Assembly: GCA_021029095.1 (NCBI GenBank)
Contig: JAJOHG010000025.1
Span: forward strand, 248,001-312,000
DNA from: Phellopilus nigrolimitatus
Taxonomy: Eukaryota > Basidiomycota > Agaricomycetes > Hymenochaetales > Hymenochaetaceae
DNA length: 64,000 bases
Reading direction: 5' to 3'
Shown: one piece after another, positions 12,290 through 24,875 of the stretch
How the letters are laid out: each line of letters begins with the position of its first letter
How positions within the stretch are numbered: position 1 is the first letter of the stretch
Notes under the pieces: generated by a model
What the model was told of the DNA's origin: nothing
Seen by the model: the letters and a program-made list of their open reading frames with translations, nothing else
Databases searched by the model: none
Translations under genes and position numbers: made by a program

Positions 12290-15275
12290 TCAACTGGACT
12301 GTCTCAAAAGTGAGCAGCAGGATCCCCTTATGATCTGTTTAACTATGGATATCTTCACTCTTCTCGGCATCAATGTTCCACCGAATTCTGAAAAGTACAA
12401 AGAAACGGCTTTGTGATCGTACAATGGTGCTTCAGGACCTAAATATATCATAAAACAATTACTCATAAAGGAACTACACATCCAAGTGTCAGCTATTTCA
12501 AAATAAAGGAAGTTCTCTTTCGACATACCAGAAGGAATATCCACTTCCTCGGGGTTAAGATACCATGCGCCTGTAGGATAAAGAATGAGTGAGATGCAGT
12601 AAAGAATTAAAGAATTCTAGAAACGTACGATCTCCAACTAGATACTTCTCATTATGCGTGGAGCCATCCCCGAGCCAGTAGAACCGATTTCTAGTAGCGT
12701 CGAGGGATTCGTAATTGAAATCTTCCCAGCGGGGACGCTCCAAAGATCGAACAGCATGCAGACAAGAGCCTAAGAAAATACCTATAAGACTTGCACCATC
12801 GATCAAAAAGAGTATTACGAACCGGGCCATAGTCCAACAACACGTCCTTCCTCCTTTCCCATCTTGTACCAGGAACGACACTTCTCGCTGTAAACAGTCT
12901 ATCGACTTTTGTAAGCTCCGCGTATACATAAAGGAAGATGTGAATAACTTACCGTCTGGAAGTAGTGCTAGAGGGCAAAAGAAACTGTCAAACCGGTAAA
13001 GTAGAATTACGTCTGACGGGGCAAACCTCAAGATACTCGTCAAAGTCAGCAACTGCCTCCTTCTTCACCTCGATGCTCTTCAGTCGCTCCCTTTGCATCT
13101 TAATGGCTGCAGCGACAGCATAGTCAATCTGGCGCTCGATTATAACGAGCAGTGATCCCGATCCAACTCCGGAATTGGGACCCAGGGACATAAACCAGTT
13201 CGGAAAGCCGTCGGAGCAGACCGAGAGGTACGTTTGGGGATGCGGAGAGAACCGCTCGTTGAGCGTCTTTCCTCCGCGACCAATGATCGGGAATGGGTAC
13301 TGGAAAGTTGTATCGTAACCTGTATCAGGCGTTTTAGGTTAGATCTCGTTGAAGGACACTTTTAGCGAGGGCTTACCAGTCGCACAAACAATAATATCCA
13401 AATCGTGATGCGTCCCATCTACGAGCTCTATCCCGGTCTCTGTGACTTTTTTGATGTTCGTCGGAGTAAATTTAACCTGTACGAAGTTCGATAACCGTGG
13501 CCTTCAATTCAAGTTATGATACATACGTTATCCTGGCAAAGCGCCTCGAGGTATCCTGGACCGGGTGTTAGCCGCCTACATGCGACAGCGAAATCCGGAA
13601 TCACTTGAAGGTATTAGTTATGTTAGTCTTCGGTGAACAACTCTGTCAAGCAACGGAATAATTTGCGTACAGGTGGTCAGCAATCCATGGCTTCTTTTCT
13701 AGCCTTTTAATCATGTTTTCCTTGAACGCCTGCCTAGCAGCGTTCTGCATCTCTGATCCTTTAATAGTTGCAAAGTGAACGGCCTTATATAGGTAGTATT
13801 AGCGTTTCGCAACCGTAGAGTAGAGGAAAGTTCACATTGAGCTGCGACTCAAGTCCGTGTCTAAACTCTTTATAATTCGCGGGGTCCTTGAATGACGCCT
13901 TGTCATCTTCAGAGAACACGTCTGAAATGCTTAGTGTACACAAATACAGATCTTGGAGAAGGCATCAAACTTTGCTTACAGTTGTCTACAGACGGACCGA
14001 GCTTCATGAGATCCTGCCATTTTGTCCGACGCCACAGGAGGCGAAAGCCAGGTTTTTCCACGCACATAGTTGTAGATAGTTTTGACGTGAGGCTGGAGAG
14101 CAGGAACAATCTGTATCGCCGAAGAGCCCTGTATTAGGTCAGGTCAGTTAATAACAAAAATTGACTGAGAATGGTCTAAATCTTACAACTCCAACGACGC
14201 CAACTTTCTCCTCGCCCCAGCTTTTCACGGTCTCTTTCCATGCGTTCGACCCGTCCTCCTCCCAGTCCGCAGAGTGTATGACCTTCCCCTTAAAATTACC
14301 CAGACCTTCAATATCCGGCCATTTCCAGCGGCTAAGACCGCCAAGACCAGCGAGAACGAAGTCCGCCGTATCTTCGAAGACCTCGAATTGCTCATCCGCG
14401 GGCGCAGAGCCGAAAACGGGCCGTCGCAATTTGAGGTGCCACTTGCATGTTTCTTCGTCGAAACGTGCATGAATAAGCTCGTGCTGGAGCTTGATGTAGC
14501 GCATGAGCTTGTACTTTTCGACGACGCTCTCGAGATAGGCACGGATTTCAGGGCCAGGCGCATAGAATGCGGACCATTGGGTCTACATTAAACAATCAAT
14601 TTTTACGAAGAGGACACTATCAGTTTTACTTACGTTTTCTTGGAAGGTGAGTTGATACTACAAAAAAGAATTAGCGCATGAGTTAGAGGTAAAGGTAAAT
14701 AGCCTACGCAGTGAGAAGGAATATCACATGCTAATCCCTACAATAACCTTTATCGTCAGAGCGTGTGGATCTTTCTGGTGCTACTTGACGCACCGGATAT
14801 TTATTCGAGTACCATGTCCCGCCTACGCCAGCGTTTTTATCGTAGATAGTTAAATCTAGATTCTTCATGCGCTGAGGAAATCTAGGCAAACAAGATAAAG
14901 GGGCTGGTCCACAAAGAGAAAGGAATTATCAAACCTAATGCCAGCGATGATTCCGCTGAACCCGGCTCCGATGACGACGACTTTCATAGGCCTGTCGTCG
15001 TCAATACATGAATCGCTGAGTTTGAAATCCGGGGTCGTCGAGTAGAAGTTATTCCCGTTGCTTTTAGAATTGAAACCATTTGTATCTTCGGAAGGAGCAG
15101 AGCCATTACAAGCATCGACAGGAGAATGCGAGCTCAAGGCGTTGCCAGGACTCAGAGAAGAAGCTGGGCCGAGTGGACTTGGAAGATGCGTATCAAGCCC
15201 GTTAACAGGTTTTTCTTCAGCATTATGAACGACACGTTCGGCATCGCCTAAAACGTCGTGTATACCTGCCGCCAT
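12290..15275 (-). CDS. Baeyer-Villiger-type flavin monooxygenase (two +1 frame breaks)
   Basis: This is a predicted FAD/NADPH monooxygenase of the Baeyer-Villiger class; its substrate is unknown. Sixteen exons fit from ATG at 15275 to stop at 12290, about 705 residues. Visible motifs are an FAD-binding VVVIGAGFSGIIAG (residues about 98-112), YDKNAGVGGTWYSNKYPG, the class fingerprint FKGKVIHSADW, an NADPH-binding VGVVGVGSSAIQ, VRGKTWLSP, ACRRLTPGPGYLEAL and ATGYDTTF. The C-terminal block (EKCRSWYKMG, RVVGLWPGS) is typical of fungal members. Exon 12 (12953-12967) is only 15 nt. An N-terminal 97-residue Ser/Pro-rich extension precedes the FAD fold. Two single extra bases break the frame: one at 14013-14014 (in DKMA/DLMK), the other at the join of exons ending 13671 and starting 13603. 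Removing one base at each makes the full length divisible by three. Either assembly errors or early decay. Confidence 0.85.
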
Positions 15276-15926
15276 CGAGAAGAATTATTACAGTGTCAAA
15301 CGTGCGAGGGGTCAAGACAGAGCTAATGACAACGCATATCCTTACTGTCTCTCTTGATATGTAGACCGCGGTGGATAAATTGTTCTTCAGGTAGAAATAA
15401 CACAGATCCTTTCCTGTGGTCACGATGGAAAGCTTTTAGACAGACGCGGCCACTTTGTTCCCACGCATTCCCACGAGTAAATTCTCGGCAGCTCCCGAGC
15501 TCTTACACGGCTAAAAGTTCCCTAAATAAGCAATTTCTGCTGATGCGTTGACGAGCCGAGGTCCTACAATGCACACCGGCTGATCACCCCTACAGTAGAT
15601 TTCCTTCGCGTTTTGAGGTTCACTGGGGAAAAATTGATTAGCAAAAAAGCGTCTCCACGCAGAGATTGTGACTTCAACAAGTAGGGTGGTTACAGAAATC
15701 AAGGATGTGCTTGTAGAAACTCAAATATTTCCCCACTCGGACAGCCAGCAGGGGTAGTCTGAACGGTCGGCGTCAAATTGACCAGGTAAAATCGTATTTG
15801 ATAGCAGTGGGAGATGCACAAAGGTACGGTATTTTCTCTTCGTAATTCACAGCTCTGCGACCGACGGTTAGCATGAACATGAACATGCTTTTTACCATCG
15901 AACATGCATAATCATCACTCCCGTTA
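15276..15926. other. intergenic, nothing recognised
   Basis: Between the start of the monooxygenase and the 3' end of cytidine deaminase I see no gene or repeat. It should contain the monooxygenase promoter and the deaminase 3' UTR. Confidence 0.5.
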
Positions 15927-16837
<911 letters not shown>

Positions 16838-17859
16838 ATGTCGACTTCGACAGAACCCGAGACTGGCAATATAACAGCAGAAGGCCGCTTTCATCCCTCT
16901 TGCAGTTATTCAGATGCGGATATAGTATTATCATCGAAGGATGACATCAAGTTCGCTCTCCATACCTTCGTGCTCAAGTTCTCTTCAGGCGTTTTCCGCG
17001 CTATGCTGGGTATGCCGCGCGACCTTAGCGAAGCAGCGTCAGATCCAGTGCCCTTGGAGGAGAGCACTTCTATTGTCGCCGCGCTTTTCGACATCGTATA
17101 CCCCAATGCAGGACAGGCGAAGCCGAACATCTGGCCCGTGCTAGCCAGCGCACCCGAAGCGCTCGCGCGTGCCGCGGAGAAGTATGACATGCCCGGTGCG
17201 ACTACAACCATTCGCGATGTTGTCTTTCACGACACGACGCTTCCTATGAAGAAAGGCGCTGTCGAATTGTCGCCGGTTGACAAGTACGGGCTCGCGTGCC
17301 GGCTTGGGTGGGAGGCGGAAGCAAAACTAGCCTCGACGGGTACACTCGCTGTAGATCTTGCATCCCCGACTGGCGCTTCGAGCACTTGCACAGATCGATA
17401 CAGTCAACGTACTCCGCTTGCAGAAGCTGCATCGTATGCGTCGGGAGCTGTTTATTGCCGCATTCGACTCCAAGGATCGCCTCGGTCCTTTCGAGCTTCC
17501 TATCCGCAAGAAAACTGAGAAGCCCAGCGTTCGCTGGCGAGATGTTACGGGCAACCACAGTTGTGTATACAACGCGATATTAACCTCGCGCGTTCTTCAG
17601 AGCGACGTGCGCTGGACGATCTTCATGTACCGCATCAGCAGCGAGCTCGAACGTTGCGCACGGGGTGACAAGCTGCGTGACGTCATCTGGAACGAGTCTG
17701 ATTGTTCGGCCATCTTCCAAATTTCATACCAGTCCTTGACGAAAAAATCCTTCGGAGGAGAAATGCGACTGCGGCCACACTGGGTGCTATGTATTTGATC
17801 GAGAGGCGTTGATCAAGGAGATTGGACGGCTACTTGATTCTCTGCCGACTGCTATTTGA
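16838..17859 (+). CDS. BTB/POZ-domain protein (two +1 frame breaks)
   Basis: An intronless gene of the large basidiomycete BTB family. Its BTB core is near the N-terminus: SDADIVLSSKDDIKFALHTF, then LKFSSGVFRAML. A helical middle follows (ALARAAEKYDMPGA, KLHRMRRELFIAAFDS). The C-terminus has a CDCGH cysteine cluster and ends LLDSLPTAI with stop TGA at 17857. The frame changes by +1 twice: at the TT of 17358-17359 (removing one T reads VDLHPRLALRAL), and probably within the six A residues at 17742-17747 (giving EEKCDCGH). Corrected length is 340 codons including stop. BTB proteins often act as dimerising adaptors for cullin-3 ligases; that role here is inference. It may be a real gene with assembly errors or a recent pseudogene. 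Confidence 0.75.
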
Positions 17860-18104
17860 CGACGGTTATGTCAGTGGAAGTATCATTGTCTTCGAAGGTG
17901 CTCTCTGATTTGCGCTGTAACCTACACGATCCAATTGTTTTACGGGGAAAGATCTACGTATCATATCAAGTACTCTCATCTTTTACATTCCTTATTTTCA
18001 CCGCGGATAAAAAGTAAGCATTGGTCTTGCTAATTCCCATTCTCGACTGCTAAAACCGCCCAATGATTGCTGTGATGTTATGTGCAAATCATGTAATCTA
18101 GTCT

Positions 18105-18732
18105 TCAATTCTTGGTTGCTCCGCAACTTTGCGTATACCCTTCGCTTTCGAGCTTCTTTTCGAACTTTTGAAGTGCCTGTACGCAATCGTCTTCCGCCCG
18201 AGTTTCCCATGCCCACTGCCAGTCTTCGATCACCACGTCTGCCATCTCGCGCAACCAACTCCGCATCCGCGTCTCCGCGTCTCCCTCATCAATCCGCCCT
18301 CCAAACAAACCCGATCTCAAGTTTATATCTGAATCCGGGAAACGAGGATCGTCAAAACCAAACAGCAATCCCTGTACGCGCGCGCGATGCTGCACAGCGA
18401 GCGCAAATGGCAGACGGACACCTCGAGTGCCATGTGAAGTGTAGCGCGCGTTGTGCGCGGATGCGCGAGAAGCGCCCCGAGGACGTATGCGTCCTCGACT
18501 ACCTGTCCCGCGCCAGCGCCTTGATTCGGGGTCATTGCGTGAGCCTGGATGAAGAATTCAAGATCGTGCTACAGATAATCAGCAGACAACAGGGACGTAC
18601 AGCGTCACCGATTAGCACAACGCCTCCGTGCGTGCTCGTAGGGAGTTTGACGGTATTGTGTTGACCACCCGGCGGGAGGTTGTTCCCATGCACTATCAAA
18701 AAAAGAATAATCAGATCCGGCGGTGACATACG
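18105..18732 (-). pseudogene. relic of a FAD-dependent monooxygenase (salicylate-hydroxylase-like), C-terminal part only
   Basis: The minus strand carries the second FAD-binding block of this family: VLIGDA, then across a 56-nt intron AHAMTPNQGAGAGQ and VEDAYVLGALLAHP, then a helical tail ending at 18105. The N-terminal Rossmann GxGxxG and most of the catalytic domain are missing upstream of 18732. There is also a -1-type frame change near 18419, between ALEV and RLPFALAV. Together these point to a truncated, inactive copy rather than an assembly error. Confidence 0.7.
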
Positions 18733-19413
18733 TCTTTCTACTATTGGATTTAAGTGGAAGAAAAACGGACTTGAAGAAGCTGCTTTATCTTGTTTTGTAT
18801 ATACATAAAATTTCCGTCATTTTCAATGTATGCTTAGCCGAGTTCGGCGATGTCCTACGCGCATGGTTTTTGTAATTATAATATAGTACCTCGCGGGTCG
18901 AGGAAACCGTCAACATATATTATTGCGCACACTCGGAGACGATGTCATGACTCGTGTACAAGCTGTGACGTGCATCTGGAAGGATTAACATCTCGGATGA
19001 CTTCAATTTAAGTTTTAAAAAGTAAGGTAAATCTGTAGAAAGCGTGATATGTTTTCTAAATGCTCTTTTATGGGTCAAGTAAAGGAAGCGGGCATGTTGC
19101 TTACGTAAGTATACAGTCTCGGCCCTCACGCGCGGCAAACGTTGCAACGACGCGTCGACCTTCGGACTCAACGAGGACAAAGGCTGGAGTCCTGCAGGTC
19201 TTCCTGCGCCCGGACGTGAATTCAGAACTGAAATCGACAACACAGGCAACCGGACGTCCACATACTCTCGGCTGGTCACTGGCTGCCAGCTACAAAACCT
19301 TCGAAAGCTCTTCTACCTCTAAAACAGTGACGAACGACTTGCAAATTTGCACTTCCGAGAAGTATAGCCTCGAGTTTCTTGAATATTGGACTACTCCACG
19401 CTTTAGATCTCGA
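18733..19413. other. intergenic; upstream of the glycolipid transfer protein gene
   Basis: No gene is recognised. Open frames here lack motifs. The last part should hold the promoter of the gene starting at 19414. Confidence 0.5.
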
Positions 19414-20249
19414 ATGGCACCATATTTTGAGACAGTTAAAGTGTGTTCCACTTTCTAGAGCAACAAGATACCAAATTCATCCTCGCTTATCTTCTCTTTT
19501 CCCAGTCCTTTGCAGATGTGCCCCTGACAGACGATGGCGTTGCGACAATAGAGTTCCTTGAAGCATCGGACGGACTTATGGGAATGTTCGGTAAGCGCTT
19601 CAATTCTCTAGCCGGCAGTGTGAGATGATTAATTGGGCTTGTTCTCAGATTTACTAGGAGTTGGGGTGTTCTCCTTTGTTCAAGCCGACATCAAGAGTAA
19701 TATACATGTGAGAATCAATTTCATCAGTTTTGGACACTTTCATTTCTACTTGTTTTATATCTTCTCAGGGCGTACGGACAACATACACCTCCAGGCCAGA
19801 CACTTGTCATACGCTAGAGAAACTCGTCCACAGCGAAGTAGACGACCATAACAAGCACGGAACCGCATCACTGCGGAGACTCCTCCGGTAAAAACATACA
19901 TTATTTTTACAACAATGAATCCACTCATGAAGGACTTCACAGGGGTCTTCTCTTCACGTGTCGCGCACTTCAAAATGCGCGCGCAAACCCGCAAGAGGAC
20001 AAACTGCAGCCAAGCTTCTCACGCGCATACGACACCGTTCTGCGGCACCATCATAACTTCGCCATTCGCACTGTCGTGCAGGTCGCGCTGAGGGCATGCC
20101 CTCGTCGGCACGACTTCTTCACGCGCATCGCGGAGGGTGGCTCGCAGGAGAAGCTTGACGAAGAGTTAGCGCGTTGGCTCTCCGCGCTGGACGTCATCGT
20201 GCAGCGAATGGAGAGATTTTACGAGATGGGTGGGCACGGGAAGATCTGA
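19414..20249 (+). CDS. glycolipid transfer protein (het-c2 type)
   Basis: GLTP-fold proteins carry glycosphingolipids between membranes; the fungal homologue HET-C of Podospora belongs to this family. Exons are 19414-19440, 19506-19590, 19649-19707, 19769-19887 and 19943-20249, giving 198 residues with intact frame. Recognisable blocks are FLEASDGLMGMFDLLG, FVQADIKSNI (the D and N of the sugar-headgroup site), RGLLFTCRAL (the W/F stacking helix region), SFSRAYDTVLRHHHNFAIRT (including the conserved His) and ALRACPRRHDFF. The first exon is short (27 nt). Identification is firm from the order and spacing of these blocks. Confidence 0.93.
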
Positions 20250-21320
20250 GTGGGATCGCACTTTCTTGAACGGCGAGTTGAAACCCAGTCTTTATACAGT
20301 CCTTCCTCTGTCTAAGCGCCTCCGAAGATGTATTTTTGCTTTACTTTATACATTTGACTATTCGACTAATTTTGACGTGCACCTGGTATCTGAAATCCGT
20401 TCACGGCGCGACAATGTCGCATATACCATCGTGTCCTTTCTTGTAACGATGTTTTTCATACTTGACAAACGTCCACATATAACCCCATTCTGACAGTGTA
20501 TACTCGTACAAGCCCGGGCTTTCTATCACGGTATACTTTCCCCCTCTTTTGCGCATGCTGGGATTCATTACTAACCATACATTCGTTCTTGAAATTTAGT
20601 AAACGCCTATTCCCCCTTGACCACGACAAATTGTCGAGCACGAGGCCAGTGATATTTTCCACGTGTAGCCACTGGTCAGTAGACTTTTCACGCCAAATTC
20701 ACTCAGCCCGAGTCCGGTATTGCCTTCGTTTAAATTGATAATTCCCAGGTCTCGGAGAAGCTGCATTTGGCCCAAAACATGACGTCGCACATCAAAAAAA
20801 CCCATTGCACATCAGAATATTGGAGTTCATGTCGTGTTATTTTACAAACCGTTGGTTCTGGCGGTGTTGATTTTATTGCACATGCACCGTAGAGGTGTGC
20901 TCTGACATGTTCTAGGACTGTTTTTGAAGCACGGCTTAGAATCGCCATAGTGTCTGCGACGCTTAGGGCGGCGATTATGCTACTGGCAGCAAGCCTTCAT
21001 TTATGCTTGGCACACCGCTACTGCCCTTTCGACAGCAGGCTGTGCATGGACTGTCCGAGTGCAGTGCATTTTCAGCAGGACTTCGGCGAACCAAGGCTGC
21101 CCGAGAGAGTACGTGCGCGATGACCCTTCTTTTGGAGAAGCGCGGTCGGAATTCCAAGTCGGGTCAAAATCAAGGAAAAAGTAAGCACCATGTGCGTCCC
21201 TGGACCCTCGCACATATAAGAGAGAAAAATGAGAATAGAGGTCTGTCAGTTCCGTCGACGTTCTCCCCCTCAGGTCCTTCCGAATCACTTCATCGAAATA
21301 TCTCGTGCTCCTGCCCGACC
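20250..21320. other. intergenic; cerato-platanin upstream region with TATA box
   Basis: No gene is recognised. A TATA-like ATATAAG sits near 21214, about 105 bases before the cerato-platanin start, consistent with a strongly expressed secreted protein. Confidence 0.55.
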
Positions 21321-21731
21321 ATGAAGCTCACATTCTCTTCCCTCCTCTTCCTCGCCGGCTCCGCACTCGCGACGGAGCGCGCCGGATACGACACCAAGTA
21401 CGACAACGCCAGCGGAGACATGCTCTCCACGTCGTGCTCCGACGGCACGAACGGGCTCGCAAGGCGCTTCGCGACGTACGGCTCCGTGCCGACGTTCCCG
21501 AATATCGGCGGCGCGGCGGCCGTCGCGGGGTGGAACTCGGCGAGCTGCGGCAGCTGCTGGAACCTGACGTACGACGGCGCGTCGGTCGTCGTGACCGCGA
21601 TCGACCACGCGGACGACGGCTTCAACCTCTCGCAGGAGGCGCTCGACGCGCTCACCGACGGGCAAGCGGTGGATTTGGGTGCGGTGCAGGTCAATGCCGA
21701 GCAAGTCAACGCGTCCTTCTGTGGGCTGTAA
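21321..21731 (+). CDS. cerato-platanin family secreted protein
   Basis: A single-exon gene of 136 residues. An N-terminal signal peptide (MKLTFSSLLFLAGSALA) precedes a mature domain of about 119 residues. Mature features are YDTKYDN, the SCSDG motif, FPNIGG, SCGSCW and a C-terminal FCGL. The four cysteines and their spacing match the double-psi beta-barrel of cerato-platanins. These are small secreted fungal surface proteins, related in fold to expansins, that loosen cell-wall polysaccharides or act as elicitors. The coding sequence is much richer in GC than its surroundings, as expected of a highly expressed gene. Confidence 0.93.
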   Translation: MKLTFSSLLFLAGSALATERAGYDTKYDNASGDMLSTSCSDGTNGLARRFATYGSVPTFPNIGGAAAVAGWNSASCGSCWNLTYDGASVVVTAIDHADDGFNLSQEALDALTDGQAVDLGAVQVNAEQVNASFCGL

Positions 21732-22070
21732 TTCCACTCGAACAATACTAGTGAGCGGGGTGCTGTTATGTCTTGATTATGATTACCGAGTGCTAAGGAT
21801 TTGGTCTTCCTACCCAGCCATCATGGACAATAAGTACTCTACATGGACACTTTCCCTCTTTGTTTTTGACCGCTGTTTGGGGGTTTCGTTTTACAAAACT
21901 GGGAATGGTTCGGACCCGCTTCATGTACTTTATTAGCAATATTTCTGGGACAATTCTTAAGCATGCGATGTGACAGCTTGCTTGCTCATACAATCTTGAG
22001 CAGAAACGTACGAATGAACGTCTGCTCAATTGTCAAGATGTTATTAGATCACTTTACTTTAAGTTTAGTT
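21732..22070. other. intergenic between cerato-platanin and tRNA-Ile
   Basis: AT-rich 3' flank with no gene seen. Confidence 0.5.
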
Positions 22071-22165
22071 GGCCGGTTAGCTCAGTTGGTTAGAGCGTGG
22101 TGCTAATATTTGGTGTTCTGTATAAAATTACGCCAAGGTCGCGGGTTCGACCCCCGTACGGGCCA
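22071..22165 (+). tRNA. tRNA-Ile (anticodon AAU) with a 21-nt intron
   Basis: The sequence folds as a tRNA: box A TAGCTCAGTTGG, anticodon stem TGGTG/CGCCA with loop CTAATAA, box B GGTTCGACCCC, acceptor stem GGCCGGT/ACGGGCC and discriminator A at 22165. A 21-nt intron (22109-22129) follows the base 3' of the anticodon, as in nuclear tRNAs. A T-run lies about 20 bases downstream. The acceptor stem has one G-G mismatch at the fifth pair. Confidence 0.93.
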
Positions 22166-22862
22166 TTAAATGATTTTGCAGCTTTTTCCCCCCTCCTGTA
22201 AGGGTACAAATGTTTCTCGGATACAATCTTTCCTGTCATTTTGAGCAGCGAAACCAGTGAGTTGTATTTGGGTTTTATCTTGAGCTCAGTACGTCTTCTG
22301 GACCTGTATTTCTCGAATACGACTTGCATGCGGCTCTCAAAGAGACAAAATGGCACATAGTTGAGGAGGAGACAGCAACATTCGTACCCTCTGAGCTCAC
22401 GCACACTTGATAATTGCTTTTCTGACCGTTTCCATTGAATGAGGAAATGATGTAAAATACGCTACTACAGCGATAGAGCAAACCAATGAGGCTCTTCAGC
22501 GCCTTGTGAGATCTCATTGACCCTACATGGGATAATGTGGTTTCTCGAGGTTTCAATGTTTTGCGTTGCTTTCTGATGGCTGTTATGCTTGTGGTGGATT
22601 CCGGGGTGACAGAAAGACGCGACGTTGCGGCGCGCGTCGATCGTGTCGATCGACGCGTGGGAGAGTACGTAACACGTTCACTTTATTGGACGGCTAGTTC
22701 TGAATTTGATTGGCTACTGGGCACGTGCGCTACCCGATCAAGGAAAACATATTTTTGAGCAGCTGCGATGTGGTACGACCTCGACGTCAATTCCTCCCGA
22801 AACCTCATCCTTATCCCCTCGCCACTGCTGCTGCCCTCCACGTCCTGCTCATCGCCGCCATC
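22166..22862 (+). promoter_or_regulatory. ERG9 upstream region with an 11-bp perfect palindrome
   Basis: No gene is seen between the tRNA and ERG9. At 22633-22657 CGCGTCGATCG is followed, after TGT, by its exact inverse CGATCGACGCG. At 22603-22609 GGGGTGA is the inverse of TCACCCC, the core of the sterol-regulatory element bound by SREBP-type factors. Both lie about 205-260 bases before the ERG9 start, so a sterol-responsive role is plausible but untested. Confidence 0.5.
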
Positions 22863-24509
22863 ATGGGTGCCACCGATCTCATCACGCTGCTGTTTACGCA
22901 CCCCAATGAGTTCCGCACTCTTATGCAATTTTGGATATACCATGAGCAGCGTCGCGACATCACGTCCACGAGGGAGCATGAGACGTCCGGCTGGGACAGG
23001 CCGACGATGAAGCGTTGTTGGCATTTTTTGGACATGACCAGCAGGAGTTTCTCAGCTGTCATCAAAGAGCTCGACGGTGACCTGGCGCGTGTGGTGAGCC
23101 TCACATTTCTCTTCAAGTCCGATTTTCTTCACTTTTTCTGACGCGAAACGCAGATATGTTTATTCTATTTGGTCCTGCGGGGGCTAGACACTGTCGAGGA
23201 CGACATGACGATCCCCAACGAGGTCAAGCAGCCCTTGCTGCGCTCCTTCCACGAAAAGGTCGTCACGCCGGGCTGGAACTTCAACGGATGCGGACCGCGC
23301 GAAAAGGACCGCCAGCTGCTCGTCGAGTTCGACTGCGTCGTCACCGAGCTCAACCTGCTCCCGCCCGCCTACCTTGCCGTCATCGTCGACATCTGCCGCG
23401 AGATGGCCGTCGGCATGGCCGACTACGCACACAAGGCGCACAAGACGGGCGTCCTCGGGCTCGACACCGTCGCGGACGTCGACCTTGTACTGCCACTACG
23501 TTGCGGGGCTCGTCGGCGAGGGCCTCTCGCGCGTCTTCGCGGCGTCCGGCAAGGAGCAGCCGTGGCTCGGCGAGCAGCTCGTGCTCTCCAACCACATGGG
23601 CCTCCTGCTCCAGAAAACGAATATCCTCCGCGACTTCCGCGAGGACGTCGACGACGGGCGCCTCTTCTGGCCGCGCGAGATCTGGGGCGCGTACGGCTTC
23701 GACGACCCGAAGGACATGTGCAAGCCTGCAAACTCGCAGCGGGCGCTATGGGCGCTCAGCGGCATGACCCTCGATGCGCTCCGCCACGCCGTCGAATCTC
23801 TCGACTACCTCACCCTCCTCAAGAACCAGACTGTGTTCAACTTCTGCGCCATCCCGCAAAGCATGGCGCTCGCGACCCTCTCCCTGTGCTTCATGAACCC
23901 CGCGGTCTTCCAGCGCAACGTCAAAATCCGAAAAGCAGAGGCGGCGAGAGTGAGTCAGCCATCTTCCCTCTTCACGAGCAGTCAGCTCAAGGTTATACTT
24001 CTGTAGCTTATCATGCGTTCAACAAACCCGCGCGAGGTCGCGTTGATCTTCCGTGAATACGCGCGCGTCATCCACGCCAAGTCCGTGCCCACCGATCCCA
24101 ACTTCCTCCGCATATCCGTCGCGTGCGGCAAAGTACGTCCTTCCACTCTACTCGCCTTTCTCTCTCCGCCTCTTACCCTTGCTCTTCTTCTGTCGTGTCT
24201 GCGCAGATCGAACAGTGGTGCGAACACCACTACCCCTCCTTCGTCACTCTCGGCACGGGCGGCGCCTCCTCCCTCGACCCGACCGACGCGCGCACGCGCA
24301 TCGCGCAACACGAGGAGAAGGTTGCCACGCAGGTCCTGCGGCGGCGGCGAATCGAGGCGGCGCGCAGGCCGGGCGCGAAGGAGGGGCCCGTTGGTCCCGT
24401 CCAGGACTTCTCGACGAAGGATCTCCTGCTCTACGTCGGCGGCATCTTCCTCCTCATCCTGGCGCTCGCACTGTTCGCGGTCTGGGTGATGATCCGCTTC
24501 TTTGCATGA
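22863..24509 (+). CDS. ERG9: squalene synthase (one +1 frame break)
   Basis: Farnesyl-diphosphate farnesyltransferase joins two farnesyl diphosphates to squalene, the first committed step of ergosterol synthesis, at the ER membrane. Exons are 22863-23093, 23154-23949, 24007-24132 and 24207-24509. Motifs include LDMTSRSFSAVIKEL, the first aspartate motif DTVEDD, YCHYVAGLVGEGLSR, the second LQKTNILRDFREDVDDGR and FCAIPQSMALAT. A C-terminal membrane anchor (LLLYVGGIFLLILALALFAV) ends the protein. One extra base at 23485-23486 splits VDL from YCHY; without it the gene is 484 residues and every join fits. This enzyme is normally essential, so the extra base is most likely an assembly error. Confidence 0.95.
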
Positions 24510-24875
24510 GCTGCGATGTGGAACGACGCGTTGGTGTTGGGGATAATGATGACACTAATGACTTCGCGCGATATGGATAGCTATAGTGTTGTACCTGGAC
24601 GCCCTTTTCGCTGTGGATAACGATATACATCTTTCGTTTTTGCTTGGTTTTCGTACTATATTATCACCTTATTTTCTTCTCGTCCCAGCGTCCAGGGCAT
24701 CGGGTATCTCGATATACATTCTTCCTCTCGTACTCTCGTAAAACACACATACTACCACAGGGCTTATATATACCAAGAACAAACGAATTCTCAAACAAAC
24801 AAGACGGAAGTAGAAGTAGAAAAGTGGTCCCACATGAGAACAAGGCGCCTTCGTCCAACGTCCATTGTATTCTCT
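24510..24875. other. convergent 3' ends
   Basis: The 3' flanks of ERG9 and the RCC2-PHD gene meet here. No further gene is seen. Confidence 0.5.
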
